From Haplosporangium gracile (lineage: Eukaryota > Mortierellomycota > Mortierellomycetes > Mortierellales > Mortierellaceae): a DNA stretch of 38,523 nt. The stretch lies in the NCBI GenBank assembly GCA_015499985.1, contig JAAAUF010000344.1, positions 1-38,523 of the forward strand. Reading direction: 5' to 3'. The notes under the pieces are model-generated. The model was not told where the DNA came from. It searched no databases and was given only the letters and a program-made list of their open reading frames with translations. Numbering within the stretch: the first letter of the stretch is position 1; each line of letters opens with the position of its first letter. The position numbers and the translations under genes are program-made. Below are positions 20,303 to 30,305 of this stretch, piece after piece.

Positions 20303-21737
20303 CCTGACCGAAGGCTTGAGAACGGCACGTCCCTCTTTTTAGAAAGCCTTTCATTTGTTTTTGAACTTACACTGTACATACATTCGCGTATCTTCATTTT
20401 CGTCCATTACTCACTTTTGTAGATAAATCCTTCCTGCCTCTCTCAGTTCAACTGAAGTCCTTGAGGCACTGCTCATTGAACTATGCGTGCTGGTTTGCGA
20501 CACGCTATTTTTTTTTCTTCAGACAATTTGATAGCTCGACCATCCATTGCAGATCATGTTAACATTGGACAGAGCGCGCTCCCTTTTCGGATGGCGCACT
20601 TTATTTACGCGATAACAATCAGTTAAGAGATGAGGAATAGAGCACCCGCGCCACTCCCTCTTTCTCTTTTTCTTGTTCCTCTCATACACCAATCCCCTCG
20701 CACCAATCTAAACATACACAAAAAATACGGCGAGCGATTCGGCTTTCAAAGTGTGTTGAACCACGCTGTGTCTGTTTGCCTTCATGAAAACCAAAACTAC
20801 TCCTTTTACCATTCAAGGCACGAGTTCAGTTAATAAATACTATCGACGCATCTTTTAATTCAGTTCCATGGTCGGCGGGGTCTGGATGCAACGACTCTAA
20901 CTTCATCTTTGAACTCGCCTCGTCCACCATAAAACTCGGACGCATGTGAGAACAATACGTAACAAGGCATTTTAAACAGCTCCCAGCACCCTGATTTCTG
21001 GAAAAAATTAATTTTTTTATTTTCAATGTAAAGAGGCAGAAAAGAATATTAGAATGACAATGAAAACAGAAAACGACATGTCAATCTCACTGTCGGATCA
21101 TTTCGGCTTTGTTAACACTATATAACGTAAATAGTGAAGAGGGGTGGAAGGTTTGACTATAACCGTCTTCAACATACCATCTTTGTTTGAAGTATCAACG
21201 AAAAAGACACATTTTCATAATGCTTACCCATGTCATCTGCGTTTGATTTTCATTCGCGCCTTTTTTTTTTTTACTAGTCTCGGCGCGACCTACAAACCCC
21301 AACACAATCGCAGCTGGGCTGCCATCAGGAAGAACGTAAGTATCTGTGTTCGGCCCGCATTGCTATCATCCCTTACAGCAGGACGTTCAATCCGTGCCTT
21401 GTCCAAGCCGAATATATCGACGGTACCAGAAAGAAAATGGAAGAACTGATCGGTGCCCCTGATTCCTGTTGAAAACCAGCGGCCGATCATTAATACGAAG
21501 GCGAGCCCCCAGGATGACAATGAACTATGAAAAACGATGTTTCAACCACCTCAATAATTGTAGGAAAAAAATGGAAAGGGCGCGTAATAATATTTTCTTA
21601 AATCGCTCGCGCATAAATTTCAAAATGCACATAATCAAAATACACAAATAAAATATTTATCACAAGAAAAAAAAAAAAAATCGAAAGGTGTTGTTGTACA
21701 TGCGGGGTGGATTATTATTAAGGTAAGGTAAAAAGAA
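20303..21737. other. 1.4-kb intergenic region, no supported gene
   Basis: This spacer lies between the ends of the convergent RFTS gene and Kelch-BTB gene. The first ~150 bp look like a 3' UTR. The rest is AT-rich, most strongly at 21540-21680, with T runs near 20510 and 21261 and an A run near 21666. An ORF at 21144-21449 has no recognisable domain. I searched by eye for BAH or C5-methyltransferase motifs (PCQ, ENV) that would complete a DNMT1 gene and saw none. Confidence 0.5.
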
Positions 21738-24700
21738 CTAGTGGTGGTTCAAGTCAACCGATTCTTCACGATGTCTGAAGAATCGGCCAATGCTACCCAG
21801 TCCAGGGGTAGAGGTATTAGAGGCTGTAGTAGACGAGGGGCCCGATCCGGGTCGAAGGGGAACAACTCCTCCTGTGAACGGTGCCGAGTTGCCAGCCCTG
21901 TCTCGCGATGGTGGTGGTACTCCAGAACCAGAACCAGAGGCGGCGGCAGAAGCGGTAGCAGCAGCAGTAACAGCAGTGGCGGCTGCGGCGACTACACCGT
22001 GAAGAGGATGGTTGGCAGGCAAAGATGCTCTCCGTTTGCGTTCCTCTTCAATCTCTTCTAGTCGCGACATTGCAAAATCCAGTCGACGCTTGGCTTCAGC
22101 TGCCTCACCTTGTTGACGGAGCTGAGCGAGACGAGCATTCTGAAGAAGAACACGCAGGGCACATGTCTGTAGTCCAAACTCGCCCGACAGAACAGCGACT
22201 TCACAGATCGCAGGGGCATTGTTGGCGTCTAGCTGATAGTGGAGAGCTCGAAGGACCAATTGGCGGAGACGGGTCAGATCGTACCGGTGAGACATCAACA
22301 ACAGACCCTGCAGACTCTTGAGCTTGAGCTGATGGACTGTCGCGAGCTCGTTGGTGTATACATATTGGAGGAAGGCAACCAGGATGGGCATCGTCTCACG
22401 GACAACAATTTCGGCGGGCCGATCCTTCAGCTCTTGAATTCTCGCGTCTTCATCCCGGAGTCCGTGGATGTACGTGCTGTCATGCTTGATCTTGGACTCG
22501 CGCTCCTTGATCAAATTCTGGAAGTAGCCCCAGCGCTGACCGACCATCGCAGAATTGACTCGGACTCGGCCGCCATCAGCCGAGCTCACCAAAACCACAT
22601 CAGCTCCAAGACCATCCCTCAACATCACCAGACCCAATTTCGCTCCATTTGTGCCCATCGATGCCTCGTCAATCTCTGGACAGATACCGAATCCTTCCAG
22701 GTCGACTTGGACCAGATGTGTGAACGCCGTAGGGGTCAAAGTAGGGGTCAACTGTCGTGCTGGGTCAAGTCCCGCCAATTCCTGCTGAGGATCCTTGATG
22801 CCCGTGCCAATTAGGTATAGGTAGTTGTCATCACGGTCCAGGACAGACTGCTTCCATTCGCCCGAAGAAAGACTTTTGGAAAGTTCCAGCTGAGTCCACT
22901 GGTGGGTCTTGAGATGGAACATCCAGACAGAGAATGTCGACCGAGAATCGGAGCCGGAGGTAGACGACGACGACGATGACGTTGATGCTCCATCGTGCAT
23001 CTCCTGACCGAGGCTCTCTGCCGAACTCGACGCGATTTTGCCCGTCGCCTTGGTAGTCGAGGCCGTCGCCTTGATTGTAGGAGCCACTGATCCCGAGAGC
23101 AAGACACAGTGGTCGACGACATGACTCTCCGGGAACAACATCTGAGGAGGGACGGCCAGCTCTGTCGATGCAAGCATCCGTGTCGCAAGGTCGCTCACAT
23201 ACGCTCCCGTCCATTCCGCCTTGATGTCGTAAGAGTTGAGCTCGCTCCTAGCACAGGTAGCCGTCTTGGACGCTTGGACCTTGACGAGCTCCTGCCTTGG
23301 TTTCGTCGTGGTGCCCATGTAATTTGAGAACAAGTATAGCGAGGGACGCAACAACTTCTGAGACGCGGTCGCGGCAGCCTGTTCCGATGACTCCATCGTG
23401 TCCGCCAAAGCAATACCGGAGAGTGCGAGGGGATCGAGTGCAACACCAGGGGATTTTCGCTTCTCGCTCTTGGGGCCTTTGCCGGTGTTCTTGCTTTCGG
23501 TGGCGTTGACATTGCTTTTGCTATCGTTAACATTACTTCGGCTCTCGCTGATGTTGCTCTTGCTGTCGTTAATGTTGCTGCGGCTATCGTTAAAGGTGCT
23601 CTTCTCGCTCTTGCCATCGGTCTTTCCAGTTCTTCGCGAGTCGTCCGTCGCCGCCGATCCCCTGCGTGTCGATCCAGAGCTCGAAGTCGTGCTGGAACTG
23701 CCCCGTCTCTGTGATCGAGTCGTTGCAATCACCTTGGGTCGGACTGGTGGACGTGTCTTAGCTTCGCGCGCTATCGTTACTGCCAGGTCGTCCAGGTCCA
23801 ACAAACCGCCGTTGGACTTTGCAAAGAACTTCTTAGAGACCGCATGGGTGACAGGCGCCTTAGAGCGAGATCGAGAACTAGAGCCTGCCATAGATGGTGA
23901 CGCCGTCGAATGAGAAGGAGTCGATGACGATTGGGATTGCGAACGCTTTCTGGCAGCTGCAGCCTCTTGAACAGACATTTTGGAGCCCTTGCTGGTTGTT
24001 GTCTGGCTGCTTTTGGAACTACTGACAGAAGGCTGACGAGCCCTTGCAACTGCCTCCTCGGTAGTCATAGGGAGTCCTGCTGACGCTGCCATAGCTTGCG
24101 AGATCTCGGGATCCATGCCCAGACCGACAAGTCCGTGTGATTTGGCCACATTAGCATTGGTATAATCCTGCGGCTTTCCTGGTTGAAGCCCCCAGACGCT
24201 ATCGTCCTGCTCCAAACCAGTCAAAAGTCGAGTGTCGCTCTTGAACCGATGGCGGGGAATAGTGTTAACAGAGAGGAGATCGAAAGGGTGGCCCTCCCCA
24301 CGATGCCAAGAGTTTTTGCGAGGGTTGAGAAGAAATGAGGTCGAGGTGGGTGACATGGGTGGAATCGCCGCACTGGGAAGACGTGGTAAAGGACCACTGT
24401 TGTTGGGAGTGCTGTTGGCAGTGCTGCTGGATGCCAAGGACGACGCTGACGAAGAAAAGTCCGATGTTGAGGCAGACCGTTCCAGTGATTGTTCATCGCC
24501 TGCGAGACACTCGAGATATCTCCGCCGGCGACGTGCCATCGGTCTCTCCTCAACGCCAGCAAGGGTTGACATGCGCTGACAGCACTGAGCATGAAATCCC
24601 CCTCCTATCATCCAGACACGGCGCGCAAGGTCTAGAACGCTAATCTCCTGGATCGGGGAGTTGTCCTGTGCCCGCCCTCCAAAGATGACCATATGATCTC

Positions 24701-26352
24701 CGTTCAGCGAGGCGACATGTGCAAACCGGGCGCGGGGCGTGTGTTGCAGGAATGGCGAGTGAACTGACTGAGGTGTGGGCTGTTGTATCGTCGGCGATGT
24801 TCCTGCAAACGATGAGGGAGTTCCTGTGAACGTCGATGGGGTGGCTGACCGAAGTGGGGGTGTCTAGCATATGTATCGGACACATTTGTAGCAGCAAAAT
24901 TGATATGTAGGTCAGTTGATTTGTTTGGTGTGTCAAACACGCAATTGGTCCGTGTCCTCATTCTCTCTCTCTCGCCCTCTATTTTCACTACCTCACTTGC
25001 CCCTTTCTTCATAACAGGCGCGTCTAGACTCACCTCTCTGCGACTTTGGCTAAATTGAGCTGCTTGAAAGGACATGTCACCTGGAGTCAAGGCTGCAAGA
25101 CTGGCCGCGAGTCTTGAGGGCTCCATCGATCCATGACCAGAATCGACACTACCAAAGTTACCCAGCTTGTCTATTCCTACATTCTCATATACAGATCGTA
25201 GCGGTGGTGGCTGCAGTCCCGACCGAGCAACAGCGTATTGATATTCTGCCGGGTTCAGAGAGGTGGAGAGCCACCTCAAGGATGTCAAGTCGAGGATGTG
25301 GGTGTCGTTCAGACAAGCCTCATGGACGCCGTATTCAGCTTGCTCGATACATCGCCCGCCAAAGACAACCATCTGAGCTGTGTTCTCTTCACCCCACCCT
25401 GCCAAGACCCCCTGTGCGTCAAATAGAGGCGGTGCGGTGACCACGATTGCTGAATGGTAGTAACGGGGCTGAGGTATTGAGGCCGTGTATGCTGTGTAAT
25501 GTTGCACACAGCAATAGAAAAAAAAAGAGACAAGAGTTAAAATCCAAGAGTGTACAACAAACCGATATCCAACCTTATCTGTCCCGAAAGACAGGTTTGG
25601 TGGCGATCAAAACGGTATCCTGGCACATTTGTATGTATGTCTCCATATATTCAAGTAAACTACTTACCAATAGAAGAAGTGAGACTCATGACAGAGTCTA
25701 TCCGCTGGGTATTGTCCGGCGAAAGAGGGTGGTGCCGTTCCTCCAGAATCGAGAATGTTGTTCTCTTGGTAGTAGGATTGTTCTGCTGGGCAGCATGACG
25801 TTGGTGGTAAGTGTGATCAACCAGTTCCCAGACAAGCGTATCCAGGTCAAGAACATAGAGGTTGTTGGTGGGGGCACCTCCCTCTTGTCGTCCTCCAAAG
25901 AGAACCATCCGCTTGTTGTGGATGACTGTCGTTGAGCCGATGAGTGGAGGAGGAATCTGACCTGTCACCTGGAGCAAGGTCGAGGTCCGATCCGACAGCG
26001 TGTAGGTCTCTCTGTCCTTTTCCTTGCCTGTGCTAAGACGATGTCCGGCTGTTGATGGCATGGAAGAACTGCGCGACTGAAGGTTGAGAACAGCATGATG
26101 GGGTTCAGAAGAGTGAGGTGAAGTACTGTTGTTATTGTTTTGAGTTGAAGTCGTTGTTATTGCTGGGTTGGGCGGAGGCACGGGACACTTTGGGAATATG
26201 ATATGACTCGAGCTGTGGTTACGACGATGGGCATGAGCGATGATCTCCTCTGTGTAGGGTATGGATGCCGTAGAGGTGGTGGATTGGGCGGCGTAGGCAG
26301 CATCGTCGGTTGGGAGTGCCCGGGGAAGGTGACTGTTGTTGTAGTGGTTCAT
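21738..26352 (-). CDS. Large Kelch-BTB protein (LZTR1/Ral2-like architecture)
   Basis: Three exons on the minus strand (25668-26352, 25034-25491, 21738-24863) give about 1422 residues. Kelch-type beta-propeller repeats are visible as RMVLFGGRQEG...NNLYVLDLDTLVWE (about 147-176), QMVVFGGRC...NDTHILDLTSLRW (about 275-305) and HMVIFGGRAQ...ISVLDLARRVW (about 438-470), with more divergent blades later (FSVWMFHLKTHQWTQLE). A Ser/Thr/Arg-rich disordered region separates the blades and includes repeated SRSN/SKSN units. A BTB-like region follows (VLVSSADGGRVRVNSAMVGQRWGYFQNLI ... ILVAFLQYVYTNELATV ... LLLMSHRYDLTRLRQLV, about 1130-1290). The tail is Ala/Ser-rich. Kelch-plus-BTB architecture occurs in LZTR1 and fission yeast Ral2, both Ras regulators, and in Cullin-3 adaptors; I propose that kind of role without proof. 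A long homopurine/homopyrimidine tract lies upstream. Confidence 0.85.
23510..23608 (-). repeat. Intragenic ~21-nt repeats encoding SRSN/SKSN units
   Basis: On the coding (minus) strand, diverged ~21-nt units encode a run of NDS-RSNIN-DS-KSNIS-ES-RSNVN type heptads, about five copies, inside the disordered linker of the Kelch-BTB protein. Units alternate Arg and Lys before Ser-Asn, and every copy is polar. Confidence 0.75.
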
Positions 26353-26759
26353 AGCGGGAGAGAAGGGTTGTTGTCGTTGTTATTGCGGACCGTTAGAATG
26401 GCTGCAGTCATATAAAGGCGGGAACGAAGGGGTAGAGTTGAGGGGGGAGGGAAAGTGCTACCTTGTGTTAGAAGGTGGAAGGGTGCTTGTGCGCATGTAT
26501 GGGGGGGGTTGGCGGGTATGTGTTCGTCGCTTTCTTTTTTTTGTTCTTGTTGCAGTTGTTGTTGTTGCTTGTTGTCGTTATGTTTGTTTGCTGTCAATGA
26601 TTTCCTTTTTTTTTTGTTTTGGTTGTTTGTTCGCAGAGTGGGTAAAATAAAAAAAGAGACTGATCAGGTTTGGAATGGAGGGAGTGTGAGTTTGTTGATC
26701 AAATTGTAGCGAATGAATGGAAAGTTGTGAATGAAAAAAAGTGAGCCAAGGGCGTGGGT

Positions 26760-26919
<160 letters not shown>

Positions 26920-26920
26920 T

Positions 26921-26945
26921 AAGGAAGGAAGGAAGGAAGGAAGGA
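26921..26945 (+). repeat. AAGG tetranucleotide microsatellite
   Basis: About six AAGG units follow directly after the homopurine tract, separated from it by a single T. Confidence 0.9.
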
Positions 26946-27399
26946 ATGGAGAATAAAAGAATGAGTTGGGCCAATGGATTCTTTTTTTCTTTTCGTCTTC
27001 AGTAAGCAATATCCAAGACATCTGAAGAAAAAAAAGAAAAAAAGGGCGCCAATCGCGGACAAAAAGGTTTTGAATAAAAATGGAAAAAAAAAGGCGTTAA
27101 TGACTGACTGAGATAAACAAAGTTGTCGGGCAGATCCAGTCTCTTACGCTACTATGTACAGGACTGAATGAAATGAATGAGGAGAGGGAGAGGAGAGACG
27201 AGGCACAACAGCAACAAGTCAACAGCAACATCAAAAAATGAAAAAACGGCGCCTGCTGGTCTGGATGGAAAGACGCATTGAATTATCTCCGCAATACTCT
27301 TTGTAGTACCCTTGCTACAGTACTACACAATTCACACTCTTGAATGAAAAAAGAAAGTTACGACAAAGTGTAAAGAAGGGCTAAACGGTCGACCCTTCT

Positions 27400-27455
27400 T
27401 GCTCTTGTTCTTGTTGTTGTTCTTGTTCTTGTTCTTGTTGTTATTGTTTTTGTTG
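27400..27455 (+). repeat. TTGTTC / TTG simple repeat
   Basis: Imperfect hexamer repeats of TTGTTC interspersed with TTG units fill this intergenic stretch. Confidence 0.7.
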
Positions 27456-28007
27456 CTGACTCGTCATCGCCCATCATTCACCCATGCAATAGCTCTACAG
27501 TCTTCTCTCACTTTATCTCTCATCAATTGACCTTCAACCTTCAACATCGCCGCCATGAATTTCGCTATTTTAACCCTCTTCCCACTTCTCTATGTGTCGG
27601 TCAAAAAACAAGGGCTCTTTTTTATGACTTCTCTACTCTACACATCGGATCACCTGTTCCTGCTACCCTCTTTAGATCCATACCCCTTATCCAGCGTTGA
27701 CCCCGCCTTTTTCTATGATGGCCCCACTCTCAAGAAGAAAAATAAGAAAATCTTAAAACACACTTGAGTCCCGACCATCCATGGCAACCGGCGTAAATGC
27801 GTAAACAACAATATCATTTTTAATTCCTTGCCCAAGTGGACAGTCAACAACAACAAAACAACGTTGTCAATACTGTGTCTGCATGACCATTGCCTCCCAA
27901 TTTCAAGACAAGCCAAAGTGAATACATCTGTGTGCTACTCGATAACGCTTATCCTTCGCTCTTGCCTTTAATCTCCCCATTAAGTCTGTGGTTCAAGAGA
28001 AAGAGAA

Positions 28008-29699
28008 TCACGACAGATTTGTGAAAGCCTCATCCGATATCTCTGTCTCCAGAATAGTCCCCAGGGCCTCGGTCAACCTGGCTGCTAAGACATGCTCACA
28101 CTGCTCACAATGAACAATAGAGAAATAGAAAGGCACAAAAATGAAATGGGAACTTGCATTAGTTATCAGCGACAGGCAAGCAATTGAAGTGAGTGGACAA
28201 AGTAGGAACTAGGGAAGACAATCACTGTACACCCGAGAAGTGAAAATGAGAAAGCAAAAACAGGGGGAAAGGAAAAGGTACTCATCGAAGGGTACCCCTG
28301 ACAAAGTTCTTAAATTATTTCTCAGCAACTTCCTGGATCCTCATCCTTCCTCTCTCGCTCGCTCACTCTAACTTGTTCTCTTCCTCTACCTCTTTTTTCT
28401 ACTGCCCACTTACCATGATGGATTCGCGAACCAGGACTACAGATGAAGAAACAACAGGACCAGTGAGTGGTAGAAAAGAGAACAAGTGAAAAAAAGTTTT
28501 TATATTAGCTTTCATGTCAATCTCCGCACACTTCAACCAACGCCATTTTATTCTTTTTTTTTTTTTTTTTGTCAATTTTGACTTTGTCTGATCGACCGAC
28601 ATGTGTGTGCGTTTCTCTCTTCCGCGCACACCACACCATACTACATTCACAAGATAAAACCAGGCCTTTCCTTTCTCATCTGACCTTCTAAAAGAAAGAT
28701 ACCTTGGAGGAATTGTCTGCAGGTGCAGTAATGAAGAGCTGGTCTGCATGTCATCATCATGTTCTCTGAATCAGGGTCCTTCACCTGCATCAAAATTGAG
28801 AAAATGAATGAGCCAAGGACAATGAAAAAAGAATACAAAATGCATTAGCATTAGCATCAAATGAAAAAGGAGATGAGGTACAACGCTCGTTGTACTAGAC
28901 ATGTGTGGCAATGAAAGAAAGCAATCATGCCACCATTCATCCATTTCTCACAAGAGCAGCCTGTTCAGAAGAGTCAGGTATCAATGGACAGCTATTTTCT
29001 CCTCTCCATCTCTCGCTCGCTCTTATTTTACCCCGCCCTCCGCGGCGACAGAGTTTTCCTTACTTGGTAGACCGCTCTCCGAGAACCTCTGGCGACCAAT
29101 CTTTTAACTAAGAAGAAAGAGGAAAGAAAGCGGGGATCAAAGCGGGGATGAAAGGTGGGGATAGAGTAGTGGGGCCCAGATACCAGAAAGTTAGTCAAAT
29201 AAGTTAGTCAGTGAGCTCTACTTGAACCAAGTTGAAAGGCAGAGTGTGATTGTAGAAAGTGATTATGGGGAAGAGAGCGTCGGAATCAATAGCCCAGCCT
29301 CTATCTTCTTCCTATTTTGTTCTTCTAGTACCAGCGGAGACATACTCCGATAAAATCGTAGAAGGAATGTATTGCAGACAGGAGTGCTTACTTGAGCCGG
29401 GGTTGTCCAGGATACGTAAAGCGCCCAGGACAGATGTAGTCGTAATATTCCCCTGCTGACCCACAATGTGCATCAATAACATGATATGGTCGTCCGTCAC
29501 TATGTAAAAAAGAGATGAGTGTAGTTCATTCAGATCATTGTCATCTCATCGTCGCATCATCTTTCTGATCACCAACTCTATGCAAAAAACAGATTCCTTT
29601 ACAGTCACCGGTGGCGGCGATAGAGTCGAAGAGTGCGTCGAGGAGTGCGTTGAGAGCACTGATGGTCACTGCTGTCTCTCGAAGTTGGTCCTGCAGCAT
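28008..29699 (-). CDS. SWS1: SWIM zinc-finger protein ZSWIM7/Sws1 (Shu-complex recombination factor)
   Basis: Six short exons on the minus strand (29609-29699, 29392-29499, 29064-29107, 28703-28784, 28414-28436, 28008-28100) close in frame to about 146 residues; human ZSWIM7 has 140. Matches to the family are the N-terminal helices (ALNALLDALFDSIA ... DHIMLLMHIVG), the segment ALRILDNPGSIKRLVARGSRRAVYQV, and the SWIM finger CxCx(n)CxH spread over three exons: HYCTCRQFLQ, VLVRESIM, CEHVLAARLTEALG. In animals and fission yeast this protein pairs with a Rad51 paralogue to promote homologous recombination. Every donor and acceptor fits GT-AG. The start codon is uncertain: in-frame ATGs upstream at 29714 and 29732 could extend it by 5 or 11 residues. 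No long ORF marks this gene, so it is easily overlooked. Confidence 0.88.
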
Positions 29700-30305
29700 G
29701 GTGACCTTGAACATGTGGAGAATAGCAAGCAAGCAAGCTTAGAGTTCCTGTGGCGTGTGCGTGTGTGCCTATGTGTGCTTGTCAACGTGGTCAACGTGTG
29801 TAACATTAAGAAAAATGGGACAGCGTGGCAATCTTGTCCATCTATGTGGTGATTTGGTGGCAAAAAATTGCTCACGATTCGTCCTCGTTTGGGGCGTGGG
29901 AGAACAGATGGCGCCACCGTACTGCATGCACATCCCTTTTCACATTCTCACAATAGGCACCCCTTGCCGCATAATATTACTGTAGAGAGAGTGTGGCATT
30001 ATGTCGGCCGGAATTATTTAGACCATGGCTCACCTCTTCTCTCCTTTTGTTCTCTCTCACTCTCCCTTTGTTGTCTCCGTGTTTTGACATCCTAAAAGAA
30101 GAAGCCTGCACCCGCGCCTCCTCCTTTTGCATTTCTCTTTTTATCGGCATCATGGATCGACAATCCTTCTCAAAAAGTCACTCTCTTTTCTTCTTTCTCT
30201 CAAACCTCCTTTCCCTCGCTCTCAATCCCTTTCTCGCATCTCATTTCACGCACTGTAAGATCATTTTTACCATTGTCATTTCTTCACCTTTTACTATCTC
30301 TCCAC
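29700..30305. promoter_or_regulatory. Divergent promoter region, ZSWIM7 / glycosyltransferase-like gene
   Basis: This 606-bp spacer separates divergent starts. The half next to the glycosyltransferase-like gene is a CT-rich leader (30030-30300). Small ORFs on both strands have no recognisable domain. There is a GCAAGCAAGCAA run near 29726. Confidence 0.45.

Noticed and set aside
21144..21449. ORF in the spacer with a possible short exon ending in GTAAGT
   Set aside because: No recognisable domain, and AT-rich surroundings; no supported exon chain.
20303..21737. Possible continuation of the RFTS gene into BAH and methyltransferase domains
   Set aside because: No PCQ, ENV or BAH-like motifs seen in any frame by eye.
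27555..27767. Small plus-strand ORF starting MNFAILTLFPLLY
   Set aside because: A hydrophobic start suggested a signal peptide, but the rest is low-information and there is no splice or family support.
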